Origin: Clostridiales bacterium UBA4644
GTDB lineage: Bacteria; Bacillota; Clostridia; Oscillospirales; Butyricicoccaceae
Assembly: GCA_002405755.1 (NCBI GenBank)
Contig: DHMK01000076.1
Coordinates: forward strand, 1 to 63,823
Direction of reading: 5' to 3'
Length of the DNA: 63,823 nt
The notes beneath the pieces are model-generated. The model was not told the origin of the DNA. It saw only the letters and a program-made list of their open reading frames with translations, and did no database searches. The translations under genes were made by a program, and so were the position numbers. Shown here piece after piece: positions 1 to 9,212 of the stretch (position 1 is its first letter; each line of letters starts with the position of its first letter).

Positions 1-270
1 ATCTCCGATACCACCATCATGGCCTCTGCCGGCGCCCACTGCTTCCATCTGAACCATGTGTTCACGCAGTTCCCCTACGCCGTCACCGTGGCCATCGTCT
101 CCTTCGTCTGCTTCATCATCGCCGGCCTGATCCAGAACTGGATCATCTGCCTGGCAATCGCCATCGCGCTGATGATCGGCACCCTGCTGGTCATCAAGGC
201 CATCGTCTCCAAGAAGCACAAGGATATGATCGACGAGATCGCTGCAGCCAACAAGCAGCTGGCGAAGTGA
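1..270 (+). CDS. Na+/H+ antiporter, NhaC family (C-terminal fragment)
   Basis: The reading frame is open from base 1, so the gene begins upstream of the window and only about 89 C-terminal residues are present. The opening ISDTTIMASAGAHC matches the conserved helix of NhaC-type Na+/H+ antiporters (ISDTTI.SS/AGA). Two hydrophobic segments follow and the protein ends in a Lys-rich cytoplasmic tail. NhaC proteins exchange external protons for internal sodium in the cytoplasmic membrane; the exact substrate pair cannot be set from this fragment. A strong hairpin terminator follows 23 bases after the stop. The next gene is convergent. Confidence 0.75.
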   Translation: MSDTTIMASAGAHCFHLNHVFTQFPYAVTVAIVSFVCFIIAGLIQNWIICLAIAIALMIGTLLVIKAIVSKKHKDMIDEIAAANKQLAK

Positions 271-293
271 TCTTAAGCCCAATCAAACAGCAA

Positions 294-322
294 GGCCCGG
301 CGCTTCGTGCGCCGGGCCTTTT
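294..322 (+). terminator. Rho-independent terminator after the NhaC-type gene
   Basis: A perfect 10-bp stem (GGCCCGGCGC at 294-303, GCGCCGGGCC at 309-318) closes a five-base loop TTCGT and is followed by TTTT. It lies between convergent genes; on the minus strand the U-tract is poor, so it mainly serves the plus-strand gene. Confidence 0.9.
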
Positions 323-347
323 ATAATACAGGTCAAAGCTTATATGA

Positions 348-1139
348 TCAGGCGTTTTCCGCCGCCGCAGGCGGGATGTCTCCAACGCCGTTCAGCACCA
401 GCCGGGGCCGGTAGGGGAACTTTTTGATGTCGTTCTTATCCGTCACGCCGGACAGCACCAAGACCGTATCCAGGCCGGTCTCGATGCCGGCCACCATATC
501 CGTATCCATCCGGTCGCCGATCATGACGGCATCCTCCGAATGAACGCCCAGGATCTGCAGCCCCGTGCGCATCATCAGCGGATTGGGCTTGCCCACGAAA
601 TAGGCAGTCTGGCCGGTGGCCATCTCAATGGGCGCGATCATGGCACGGCAGGCGGGGATGATGCCGTCCTCCGAGGGGCCGGTCAGGTCGCTGTTGGTGC
701 CGATCAGACGCGCGCCCCGCATCACCAGCCGGACGGCCTTCAGGATGTTTTCGTAATTGTAGGTGTTGCCCTCGCCGATGATCACATAGTCCGGGTCCAC
801 ATCGTTCATGGTGATGCCCTCGTCGTGTAGCGCCATGATCAGGCCCGCGCCGCCGATGACATAAGCGCTGCAGCCGGGGGCCTGATTCCGAATGAACCGG
901 GCCGTGGCCAGCGCACTGGTGTAAAAATGGCTCTCGTCCACCTCAAGGCCCATGCGCTTGAGCTTCTGCTGCAGCTCCTTGGGCGAACGCTCGGAGGAAT
1001 TGGTCAAAAACAGAAAGTGTTTCTTTTCCCGATAAAGCCAGTCCACAAACTCCTTTACCCCGGGCAAAAGCTTGTTGCCGTGGTAGATGACGCCGTCCAT
1101 ATCACAGATGATGCCTTTTTTCTTTCTCAGCTCTTCCAT
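348..1139 (-). CDS. HAD-IIA family sugar-phosphatase (NagD-like)
   Basis: A 263-residue cytosolic phosphatase of the haloacid dehalogenase superfamily, subfamily IIA. Visible motifs are the nucleophile loop DMDGVIYHG near residue 14 (first Asp is the phospho-acceptor), FLTNSS (motif II) near 43, the conserved GKPNPLMM, and the Mg-binding GDRMDTDM near 210. The cap domain lies between motifs II and III, as in NagD. Natural substrates are usually small sugar or nucleotide monophosphates; the substrate here is unknown. It follows pcrA after a 116-base gap, so it may have its own promoter. A second gene of the same family lies at 35652-36452. Confidence 0.88.
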   Translation of the reverse strand: MEELRKKKGIICDMDGVIYHGNKLLPGVKEFVDWLYREKKHFLFLTNSSERSPKELQQKLKRMGLEVDESHFYTSALATARFIRNQAPGCSAYVIGGAGLIMALHDEGITMNDVDPDYVIIGEGNTYNYENILKAVRLVMRGARLIGTNSDLTGPSEDGIIPACRAMIAPIEMATGQTAYFVGKPNPLMMRTGLQILGVHSEDAVMIGDRMDTDMVAGIETGLDTVLVLSGVTDKNDIKKFPYRPRLVLNGVGDIPPAAAENA

Positions 1140-1255
1140 AAAGCGCTTCTTCCTTTCTCGTTTCTTCTATTTTCATTTCAAGCTTATCATACCGCTTTTC
1201 TGTCAAAGAAGAAAGCCTGTTTTTGTAAAAAGCGGGTAAAGCCTCTCAAAGCCTC

Positions 1256-3646
1256 TCATAGCTTCTTCATAAACCGGGAGGCCGTTTTTGCCATCATCAG
1301 CTTGTCCCCTGCCGTTTCAAAGCGGATATTCAGCAGCAGATCGCCGCCCATGGGCGTGGTCTCCAGGATCCGGCCGGGGCCAAAGGCCTTGTGCAGGACC
1401 TTCATTCCCGGCTTGAAATCCAGATCTACCGCATGCTGGGGCTGATAGCTTTCCGCCCGGATCCGCTGCTTCAGCTGGAGCTGACGCTGCTGGCTGGCCT
1501 GCCGCAGCGCCGAGCCCATATCTCTGCCGGAGCCGGAACGGGAGACCTGCTCCACCAGCTCCTCCGGGATCTCCGAAAGAAAACGTGAGGGGCGGCTATA
1601 GCTGGTCTGACCGTAGAGCATGCGCCGCTGGGAGCAGGTGATGGTCAGCGAGCGCTTGGCGCGGGTCATGGCCACATAGCAGAGCCGGCGCTCCTCCTCC
1701 ATCTCCTCCTCATTTTCCATGGCCCGGTAGGAGGGGAAAAGCCCTTCCTCCGCCCCCACGATGAACACCCGCGGGAACTCCAGGCCCTTGGCGCTGTGCA
1801 TGGTCATCATGGTGACGGTATCGGCGTTTTCGTCATACTGATCCACGTCGGAGATCAGGCTGAGCTCCTCCAGAAAGCCCTCCAGCGAAGGCTCCCCTTC
1901 TCCGCTCTCCATTCGCTGGCAATAGTCCGCGATGTTGGAACGCAGCTCCTGAATGTTTTCGATGCGACCGCGGGCCTCGTCGGTGCCCTGCAGCTCCAGC
2001 GCCGCCAGATAACCGGAGCGTTCCAGCAGCGCCCGATACAGCTCTGCCAGCGAGACCTCCTTCTCCAGCGCCCGCAGGCCATCGATCATGGCGGCAAACT
2101 TCTCCAGCGGGCCGCTGCTGCGGGCCAGCGCAGGATATTGCCCCGCCTGGCGGATGATCTCAAACTCCGTCTTTCGCTGCTGCTCTGCCAGTTGCGAAAC
2201 GATCTCCATGGTCTTCAGGCCGATCTTACGGGCGGGATTGTTGATGATCCGCCGCAGGCGCACGCTGTCACCGGGGTTGTGGATGACCTCCAGATAGGCC
2301 CGCATATCCCGGATCTCCATGGAATCCAGAAAGGACCGGCCCCGCACCACCACAAAGGGGATCCCGGAGCGGACAAAGCAGGTCTGCAGAAAGTTGCTCA
2401 GCGCATTGTTTCGGTAAAGGATGGTAAAGCTCTTCAGCGGCTCGCCAGCGGCATGGGCTGCGGTGATGGTCCGGGCGATATAATGGGCCTCCTCCTCCTG
2501 ATTTTCCGCCTGATAAACATGGATCTTCTCGCCGGTCTCGTTCTCGGTCCAGAGGGTCTTGCCCTTGCGGCCCCGGTTGCAGGCGATCACATGGTTTGCG
2601 GCGCTGAGAATGTTGCCGGTGGAGCGGTAATTCTGCTCCAGACGGATGGTGACGGCATCGGGATACTGCTTTTCAAAGGCAAGGATATTTTCGATGGTCG
2701 CGCCGCGGAACTTGTAGATGCTCTGGTCATCGTCGCCCACCACGCAGAAATTGCGCCAGCCGCCGGCCAGCAGCGAGCAAAGCACATATTGCGCATGGTT
2801 GGTGTCCTGATATTCGTCCACCAGCACATAGCGGAACTTCCGCTGATAGTATTCCCGCACGTCGTCGCAGGTCTGCAGCAGCTCCACCGTTCGGAAGATG
2901 ATATCGTCAAAATCCAGCGCGGAGGCGCTGCGGCAGCGCTTTTGATATTCCGCATAAATGCGGGCCACGGTCCTGCGGTAATGGTCCTCCCCTGCCTGAT
3001 CGGCATAGTTCTCCGGCGTGAGCAGGTTTTCCTTGGCGCGGGAGATCTGGCTCATGACGCCCTTGGGGTCAAAATGCTTTTCGTCAAAGCCCATGTCCCG
3101 GATCACGGCGGTGACCAGCCGCTTTTTATCGTCCTCGTCATAGATGGTAAAGGCGCTTCCATAGCCCAGCCGGTCGATGTTGCGCCGCAGGATGCGGGTG
3201 CAGGCTGTGTGAAAGGTGTGGGCCCAGATATCCTGGCCCTGTGCGCCGCAGGCCACCTCCAGCCGGGAGCGCAGCTCGTTCGCCGCCTTGTTGGTAAAGG
3301 TGATGGCGATGATCTCCCAGGGCTTGGGCGGATCCACGGCACAAAGCCGGGAGACCTCCTCTGGCGGCAAGGCGGCAGGATCGTCCACCAGCGCGGCCAG
3401 CTCCGCCAGCTCGCTGTCGCCGGCCCAGTCCGGTGCAAGCTCCGCCTCATACCCAGCGCCGAAGCGCAGCAGGTGGATCATCCGGTTGATGAGGACGGTG
3501 GTCTTGCCGGAGCCGGCGCCCGCCAGCAGCAGCAGCGGCCCCTCCGTCTTCAAAACAGCCCTTCGCTGCATCTCGTTGAGCCGGGCATATTCATTTTCGA
3601 TCACCGTCCGCCGCAGGGCGGTATAGCGCAGATCAAAATCATCCAT
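1256..3646 (-). CDS. pcrA: ATP-dependent 3'-5' DNA helicase UvrD/PcrA
   Basis: A 796-residue superfamily 1A helicase that unwinds DNA in repair, clears RecA filaments and supports rolling-circle replication. The Q-motif LNEMQRRAV is followed by Walker A GAGSGKTT near residue 44, the Walker B/motif II DEYQDTNHAQ, GDDDQSIYKFRGA (motif III), QNYRST (motif IV), TMMTMHSAKGLEF (motif V) and VAMTRAKRSL (motif VI). The C-terminal part carries the usual PcrA tail ending in a small barrel-like segment (KVLHKAFGPGRI). Length is close to the family norm of 720-800. It starts 20 bases after dnaE, suggesting co-transcription of replication and repair genes. Confidence 0.95.
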   Translation of the reverse strand: MDDFDLRYTALRRTVIENEYARLNEMQRRAVLKTEGPLLLLAGAGSGKTTVLINRMIHLLRFGAGYEAELAPDWAGDSELAELAALVDDPAALPPEEVSRLCAVDPPKPWEIIAITFTNKAANELRSRLEVACGAQGQDIWAHTFHTACTRILRRNIDRLGYGSAFTIYDEDDKKRLVTAVIRDMGFDEKHFDPKGVMSQISRAKENLLTPENYADQAGEDHYRRTVARIYAEYQKRCRSASALDFDDIIFRTVELLQTCDDVREYYQRKFRYVLVDEYQDTNHAQYVLCSLLAGGWRNFCVVGDDDQSIYKFRGATIENILAFEKQYPDAVTIRLEQNYRSTGNILSAANHVIACNRGRKGKTLWTENETGEKIHVYQAENQEEEAHYIARTITAAHAAGEPLKSFTILYRNNALSNFLQTCFVRSGIPFVVVRGRSFLDSMEIRDMRAYLEVIHNPGDSVRLRRIINNPARKIGLKTMEIVSQLAEQQRKTEFEIIRQAGQYPALARSSGPLEKFAAMIDGLRALEKEVSLAELYRALLERSGYLAALELQGTDEARGRIENIQELRSNIADYCQRMESGEGEPSLEGFLEELSLISDVDQYDENADTVTMMTMHSAKGLEFPRVFIVGAEEGLFPSYRAMENEEEMEEERRLCYVAMTRAKRSLTITCSQRRMLYGQTSYSRPSRFLSEIPEELVEQVSRSGSGRDMGSALRQASQQRQLQLKQRIRAESYQPQHAVDLDFKPGMKVLHKAFGPGRILETTPMGGDLLLNIRFETAGDKLMMAKTASRFMKKL

Positions 3647-3666
3647 ATTGCTTTATCCTCTGTTTT

Positions 3667-6600
3667 CTATTTCAATACCAGGTTATGGCTGCCAAGCGTA
3701 GGCGCAAGGCTCTGCAGCGCAGCCGCCCCATCGACGCCCGTCTTCCAGACCATCCGTTTTTTCTGATCCAAAACATAGATCACCGCCCGGTCTTTTCCCC
3801 GGAAGGCCCGCAGAGCCTGCTGCACCGGCTCCATCCGGGCGTCCAGCAGGGAGCTCATTTTGATCCAGAGGGTCTTTCCGCTTTCCCCTTCCGGGGCGGG
3901 CGGCTCCTGCGCAGGCGCTTCCTCATAGGCCGCGACCTGGGGCCGCAGAGCCTGACGGCGATTCTTGTGTGCCAGGCGGATCTCGCCGTAGCGGAAGGCG
4001 TATTGCTCGTTCAGCGGATAGATCTCGTCTACCATGAGCTTGGGGTCCTCGTCCTCCCGGGCGGAGATCCGGCCATAGGCGATGATGGCTGAATCCTGCC
4101 GGAGCCAGGCCGCGCCGGCGGTCAGCGCCTTTTCAAAGACCATCAGCTCCATGCTGCCGGAGGCGTCCTCCAGCGTTACATAGGCCATCTGAGTCTGCTT
4201 TTTTGTCAGCTTGAATTTCAGAGAAGCCACCAAGCCTGCTACCGTGACGAATTTTCCGTCCTGCAGGTAAGGATCCTCTCCGGAGGCCACCGCCTGAAGC
4301 AGCTTGCCGGCGGGGACCGCATTGACCTCCCGGGCCAGCGGCCGCAGCTCCTCCATGGGATGGCCGGAAAGATAAAGTCCGCAGGTCTCCCGCTCCATGG
4401 CCAGCAGCTCCCGGCGGGAAAACTCCTCCACCTCCGGCAGGTGCAGCGTCGGCTGATAAGCGCTCTGCAGCTGGCCGAACAGATCCATCTGCCCCTCCAG
4501 ATTACGCTTGCTGTCGGCGGCGGCGCTGTCCAAAACGGATTCGTAGACCTGCAGCAGCGCCGCGCGCTTTGCGCCCAGGCTGTCAAAGGCGCCGCAGCGG
4601 ATCAGGCTCTCCAGCACCCGCTTGTTCAGGTCGCCGTCGCTCATCCGCTGGCAGAAATCCTGGAAGGAGACAAAGCGTCCGCCCTTCTCCCGCTCCTGCA
4701 CCAGCTCATCGATGAAGCCAACGCCTACATTTTTCACCGAGCCCAGACCGAAGCGGATATTGTTGCCCGCCACGGAAAAGTCCGCCCGGGATTCGTTGAT
4801 ATCCGGCGGCAGGACGGTGACGCCCAGGCCCCGGCACTGCTCGATATATTCCGCCACCTTGCCGTTTTGTCCCAAGACCGAGGTCAGCAGGGCGGCCATG
4901 TATTCCTTGGGATAATGATATTTCAGATAAGCCGTCTGATAGGCCACCACCGCATAGCAGACGGCATGGGCCTTGTTGAAGGCATAATTTGCAAAATCCA
5001 GCAGCTGATCGAAGATCCCGTTGGCGACATCCTCCGGCACGCCGTTGGCGGCGCAGCCGCAGATCCCCTCCGCCGGATTGCCGCGGACGAAGCTTTCCCG
5101 CTCGGCCTTCAAAACATCCAGCTTCTTTTTGGACATGGCTCTGCGGACCATATCCGCCTTGCCCAGGCTGTAGCCCGCCAGCAGGCGGAAGATCTCCATC
5201 ACCTGCTCCTGATAGACGATGCAGCCATAGGTGACGGAAAGGACCTTTGCCAGCAACGGATGGGCATAATGCACGGCGGAGGGATCCTTGCTGCAGCGGA
5301 TATAATCGTCGATATACTGCATGGGGCCGGGACGGAACAGGGCGATGATCGCGGTCACATCCTCGATGCTCCTGGGCTTCAGGCGCACGGCCACATCCGT
5401 CATGCCGGAGCTTTCCATCTGGAACACGCCGGAGGTCTGTCCCTTGCCCAGCATATCGAAAACGGCGGGATCGTCATAATCCAGGTGATCCCAATCCAAC
5501 TGTCCGCCGCCGGACAGGATCATTTTCCGGGCGTCGTCCAAAACGGTCAGGTTGCGCAGGCCCAGAAAGTCCATCTTCAAAAGGCCCAGCTCCTCCAGCG
5601 TGGTCATCACATACTGGCAGACCACGCCCTGGTCGCTCCGGGACAGAGGCACATATTCGTCCACCGGCGCCGCGGCAATGATCACGCCCGCCGCATGGGT
5701 GGAGCAGTTGCGGGGCATGCCCTCGAGCTTTTGGGCCATGTCCAGCAGGTTTTTTACCCGGGGATCGTCGTCATAATAGCGCTTCAGCTCAGGCGAGACC
5801 TTCAGCGCCTTGCCCAGCGTCATTTTCAGCTCCTGGGGCACCAGTTTTGCCACCATGTCCACCTCGGCATAGGGCATGCTCATGACCCGGCCCACATCCC
5901 GGACCACCGCCCGGGCGGCCATGGTGCCGAAGGTGACGATCTGGGCCACATGATCCTTGCCGTATTTCTCCGTGACATAGTCGATGACCTCCTGCCGCCG
6001 GCGGGGGCAGAAGTCGATATCGAAGTCGGGCATGCTGACCCGCTCCGGATTGATAAAGCGCTCAAAATACAGATTGTACCGCATGGGGTCCACATCGGTG
6101 ATCCGCATGCAGTAGGCCGCCATGCTGCCTGCGCCGGAGCCGCGGCCCGGTCCCACGGGGATGCCCTGCCGCTTGGCATAGTTGACAAAGTCGCCCACGA
6201 TCAGAAAGTATTCTACAAAGCCCATCCGGGCGATCATGTCCAGCTCATAGCGCAGCCGCTCCCGGTATTCCTCCGGCCCGTCGGGATAGCGCTGCTGAAA
6301 GCCCTCCCAGCAGAGGCGCTCCATATAGTGGCGGGCATCGGTCTCCCCTGCCGGCAGCTGAAAGGCCGGCAGATGATATTTGCCGAAGACGAAGTCCATC
6401 TGACACATCTCCGCGATGCGGCAGGTGTTTTCCAGCGCCTCGGGCGCTTCCGGAAAAAGCTGCGCCATCTCGTCGCCGGATTTAACATAAAACTCTGACC
6501 CCTGGAACTTCAGCCGATTCTGATCCTCCAGCGTCTTGCCCGTCTGGATGCACAAAAGCACGTCGTGCATCTCCGCGTCCTCCCGGCGGAGGTAATGGCA

Positions 6601-7218
6601 GTCGTTGGTGCAGACCAGCGGGATGCCCGTCTCCCGATGAAGCTGCATAAGGCCCGCATTGACCTGCTTCTGCTCCGGGATGCCGTGGTCCTGCAGCTCC
6701 AGATAATAATTCCCCCGGCCAAACAGCGCGTCATACCGCAAAGCGCATTCCTTGGCCGCCGCATAGTTGCCGTGCATCAGCAGCTGCTGTACCTGGCCCG
6801 CCAGACAGGCGGAAAGGCACACCAGTCCTTCATGATGCTGCTGCAGCAGCTCCCAGTCTACCCGGGGCTTATTGTAAAAGCCCTCGGTAAAGCCGGCGGA
6901 GCAGAGCTTGATCAGGTGCCGGTAGCCCTCCATGCTTTTGCACAGGAGGACCAGATGGAAGGCGTCGGAATCCAGCTCATAGACCCGGTCGAAGCGCGTC
7001 CGCGGCGCCACATAAAGCTCGCAGCCGATGATGGGCTTGATGCCGGCCTTTTTTGCCGCCTTGTAAAAATCTACGCAGCCATACATGACGCCGTGGTCCG
7101 TGATGGCGCAGGCCGTCTGTCCCAGCTCCTTCAGCCGCTCCATCAGCGCGTCGATGCGGCAGGCGCCGTCCAGCAGACTGTATTCCGTATGTAAATGCAG
7201 ATTGACAAATGAGGTCAT
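3667..7218 (-). CDS. dnaE: DNA polymerase III alpha subunit, DnaE type
   Basis: A 1183-residue C-family replicative polymerase. The N-terminal PHP domain begins with the metal-binding LHLHTEYSLLDG motif (about residues 7-18). The palm carries GPGRGSGAGSMAAY and the catalytic acidic motif PDFDIDFCPRRR near residue 400, and a tandem helix-hairpin-helix region and a C-terminal OB-fold (VTVAGLVASLKFK near 1000) follow. There is no 3'-5' exonuclease domain and no zinc finger, so it is the DnaE1/DnaE-like enzyme rather than PolC. In low-GC Firmicutes DnaE works beside PolC in lagging-strand priming extension. The start overlaps the whiA stop by four bases (ATGA), indicating translational coupling. 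Confidence 0.95.
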   Translation of the reverse strand: MTSFVNLHLHTEYSLLDGACRIDALMERLKELGQTACAITDHGVMYGCVDFYKAAKKAGIKPIIGCELYVAPRTRFDRVYELDSDAFHLVLLCKSMEGYRHLIKLCSAGFTEGFYNKPRVDWELLQQHHEGLVCLSACLAGQVQQLLMHGNYAAAKECALRYDALFGRGNYYLELQDHGIPEQKQVNAGLMQLHRETGIPLVCTNDCHYLRREDAEMHDVLLCIQTGKTLEDQNRLKFQGSEFYVKSGDEMAQLFPEAPEALENTCRIAEMCQMDFVFGKYHLPAFQLPAGETDARHYMERLCWEGFQQRYPDGPEEYRERLRYELDMIARMGFVEYFLIVGDFVNYAKRQGIPVGPGRGSGAGSMAAYCMRITDVDPMRYNLYFERFINPERVSMPDFDIDFCPRRRQEVIDYVTEKYGKDHVAQIVTFGTMAARAVVRDVGRVMSMPYAEVDMVAKLVPQELKMTLGKALKVSPELKRYYDDDPRVKNLLDMAQKLEGMPRNCSTHAAGVIIAAAPVDEYVPLSRSDQGVVCQYVMTTLEELGLLKMDFLGLRNLTVLDDARKMILSGGGQLDWDHLDYDDPAVFDMLGKGQTSGVFQMESSGMTDVAVRLKPRSIEDVTAIIALFRPGPMQYIDDYIRCSKDPSAVHYAHPLLAKVLSVTYGCIVYQEQVMEIFRLLAGYSLGKADMVRRAMSKKKLDVLKAERESFVRGNPAEGICGCAANGVPEDVANGIFDQLLDFANYAFNKAHAVCYAVVAYQTAYLKYHYPKEYMAALLTSVLGQNGKVAEYIEQCRGLGVTVLPPDINESRADFSVAGNNIRFGLGSVKNVGVGFIDELVQEREKGGRFVSFQDFCQRMSDGDLNKRVLESLIRCGAFDSLGAKRAALLQVYESVLDSAAADSKRNLEGQMDLFGQLQSAYQPTLHLPEVEEFSRRELLAMERETCGLYLSGHPMEELRPLAREVNAVPAGKLLQAVASGEDPYLQDGKFVTVAGLVASLKFKLTKKQTQMAYVTLEDASGSMELMVFEKALTAGAAWLRQDSAIIAYGRISAREDEDPKLMVDEIYPLNEQYAFRYGEIRLAHKNRRQALRPQVAAYEEAPAQEPPAPEGESGKTLWIKMSSLLDARMEPVQQALRAFRGKDRAVIYVLDQKKRMVWKTGVDGAAALQSLAPTLGSHNLVLK

Positions 7219-8090
7219 TTTGGTTCCTCCTCGCTGAGCTGCACCAGACGGCGCAGCCGGTTGCTCATGCCAGGCTTGGAGATCGGCTCTTCACTGGCGG
7301 CGCAGAGTTCCTGCAGAGAATATTCCGGGTATTGCAGCCGAAGCTGCGCCGCCTGCTGCAGGGGCCGGGAAAGCGTTTCCAGCCGGCCGCTCTCCTGCAG
7401 GCGGCGGATGGCCTCCGACTGCTTGAGAAAGGCGCTCACCGTCCGCGCCACATTGGCCGTCTCACAGTTCACCGTTCGGTTGATCTGGCTGTTCATGGCC
7501 CGCTCTACCTTTTTGAGCATCAGCGTCATGGCCGCGCCGGTGGCCCCGCAGGCGGAGAGAAAATCCTCGATGGCGGCGCTGTCTTTATAGTAAAGCACAT
7601 AGTTCCCCCGGCGCATGGTCTGCCCGGCGGGCAGCTCCAGATCGTTCAGCAGAGCGCTGACCTGACGGGAGATGGAATAATGCGCCGTCACCAGCTCCAG
7701 ATGATAGCCCCTCCCAGAGGCGGAGACATAGCCGCCCGTGAGAAAAGCGCCCCGGAGAAAGGCGTTTTTCCCGTCCTCCTCCTCCACCACGGCCCGGTTG
7801 AGCGGGAGGGATCTCTGGCTTTCGTAGCCATAGGCGGAAAAGATCCGGCTCAGCTGCTCCGGCTCGGAAAGATAAAGGGTATTGTCCAGCTCCTCCGGCA
7901 TGATGCCGAAGCATTGCCGCATCAGCTGCTGCACCCTGCGGCGCACCGCCGGCATTTCCGCCTGCAGCCGAAGCCGCTGCCGATTCAGCTGGCCTGCAAA
8001 CAGCAGCATACCGAGACATTCCGCCAGAGCGGCGTCCGGATCGTCTGTGATGCGGCAAAGCTCCTGCTTGATGTCTGTGGTGAACGACAC
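7215..8090 (-). CDS. whiA: Sporulation/cell-division regulator WhiA
   Basis: A 291-residue DNA-binding protein. WhiA combines an N-terminal LAGLIDADG endonuclease-like fold with a C-terminal helix-turn-helix. The N-terminal half shows the typical MSFTTDIKQEL opening and GAFLTGGYVS; the C-terminal half holds NRTVNCETANVARTVSA and an HTH with SLQELCAASEEPISKPG. In actinobacteria it activates sporulation division genes; in Firmicutes it affects chromosome segregation and division. The order rapZ-yvcK-whiA is one of the most stable clusters in Firmicutes and here runs directly into dnaE. Confidence 0.93.
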   Translation of the reverse strand: MSFTTDIKQELCRITDDPDAALAECLGMLLFAGQLNRQRLRLQAEMPAVRRRVQQLMRQCFGIMPEELDNTLYLSEPEQLSRIFSAYGYESQRSLPLNRAVVEEEDGKNAFLRGAFLTGGYVSASGRGYHLELVTAHYSISRQVSALLNDLELPAGQTMRRGNYVLYYKDSAAIEDFLSACGATGAAMTLMLKKVERAMNSQINRTVNCETANVARTVSAFLKQSEAIRRLQESGRLETLSRPLQQAAQLRLQYPEYSLQELCAASEEPISKPGMSNRLRRLVQLSEEEPK

Positions 8091-8120
8091 TTTTCTTCTC
8101 TCCTTTTCCTGCTCCGGCGG

Positions 8121-9209
8121 TCAGCGCTGCCGCAGCAGCAGCCGGTCATATTCTCCCAAAATGCCCTCCCGGTGAGCAAAGGTCTCCGCCGTCAGCATCA
8201 CATTATAAGCCAGCCGCAGCGGGTCGTGCCGGGCCAGCTGTCCGTTGCGCGACAGCATATCTCCGCCAAACAGACGGATGCCCAACCGGCGAAACTCCTC
8301 CGGCACCGGGCGCAGCGGTTCGCTGCCCTCGGGCATATATCGGGCCGCAAGCTTGTCCGGGATCTCCTGGGTGTTGTAAAGGCAAACATCGATACAGCCC
8401 TTGTGCTTCAGGATGGCGCGGGCATGATCCGCCGCGGAATAGTGCTCTGTCTCGCCGTCCTGGGTCATAACGTTCAAAACATAGAGCTTCAGCGCCGGCG
8501 ACTGCCGCAGCGCCTCCGCCACGCCCCCCACCAGAAGGTTGGGGATGATGCTGGTATAAAGGCTCCCGGGGCCGAGCACGATCAGCTCCGCTTCCCGGAT
8601 GGCCTGCAGCGCCTGGGGCAGAGCCTGCGTGTCCTCCGGCAGCAGGCGGATGGAACGAATGTCAAGATTTTTATCCTTTTTGGCGGAGGTGATGGCCGTC
8701 TCCCCCACCACCCGGCTCCCATCGGCAAAGGTGGCCTCCAGCGCGGCGTTCTGCGTGCACACCGGCAGGACCTGTCCGGTGACGGCCAGGATCTGGTTCA
8801 TATCGGCAACGGCCTCCTCAAAGGAGCCGCAGATATTGTTCAGCGCCAGCAGAAACAGATTGCCGAAGCTCTGCCCTTCCAGACTGCCGGAGGGAAAGCG
8901 ATAGCTCAACAGCCGGGTCATCATGGTGCTGGTGTTGGCCAGCGCCAGAATGCAGTTGCGGATATCTCCCGGCGGAAGCATGCCAAACTCCCGGCGAAGC
9001 CTGCCGGAGGAGCCGCCATCGTCGGTAACGGTGACGATAGCCGTGATGTTCTCCGTATATTCCTTCAGGCCCAGCAGCAGCGTGGAAAGCCCTGTTCCGC
9101 CGCCGATGGCCACGACTCTTCTGCCCGAAGCCCGTGCGCCCCGGAGCAGCCGCTCCGGAATGGCGTCGTAGGGTGCGGCGCTCCAGGCCGCGATCTCCTT
9201 TTGCTCCAT
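8121..9209 (-). CDS. yvcK: Gluconeogenesis/wall-precursor regulator YvcK (GlmR)
   Basis: A 362-residue CofD-like protein. The Rossmann-type glycine-rich GGGTGLSTLL near residue 34 binds nucleotide-sugar, followed by TVTDDGGSSGRLR and GDIRNCILALAN. A second conserved block, LGPGSLYTSIIPNL, is also present. In Bacillus subtilis, YvcK/GlmR binds UDP-GlcNAc and stimulates GlmS, directing carbon into peptidoglycan during gluconeogenic growth. That role fits its place beside rapZ and downstream of murB. About 30 residues precede the core fold, slightly longer than usual, so the true start could be internal. It begins three bases after the rapZ stop. Confidence 0.93.
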   Translation of the reverse strand: MEQKEIAAWSAAPYDAIPERLLRGARASGRRVVAIGGGTGLSTLLLGLKEYTENITAIVTVTDDGGSSGRLRREFGMLPPGDIRNCILALANTSTMMTRLLSYRFPSGSLEGQSFGNLFLLALNNICGSFEEAVADMNQILAVTGQVLPVCTQNAALEATFADGSRVVGETAITSAKKDKNLDIRSIRLLPEDTQALPQALQAIREAELIVLGPGSLYTSIIPNLLVGGVAEALRQSPALKLYVLNVMTQDGETEHYSAADHARAILKHKGCIDVCLYNTQEIPDKLAARYMPEGSEPLRPVPEEFRRLGIRLFGGDMLSRNGQLARHDPLRLAYNVMLTAETFAHREGILGEYDRLLLRQR

Positions 9210-9212
9210 GGC

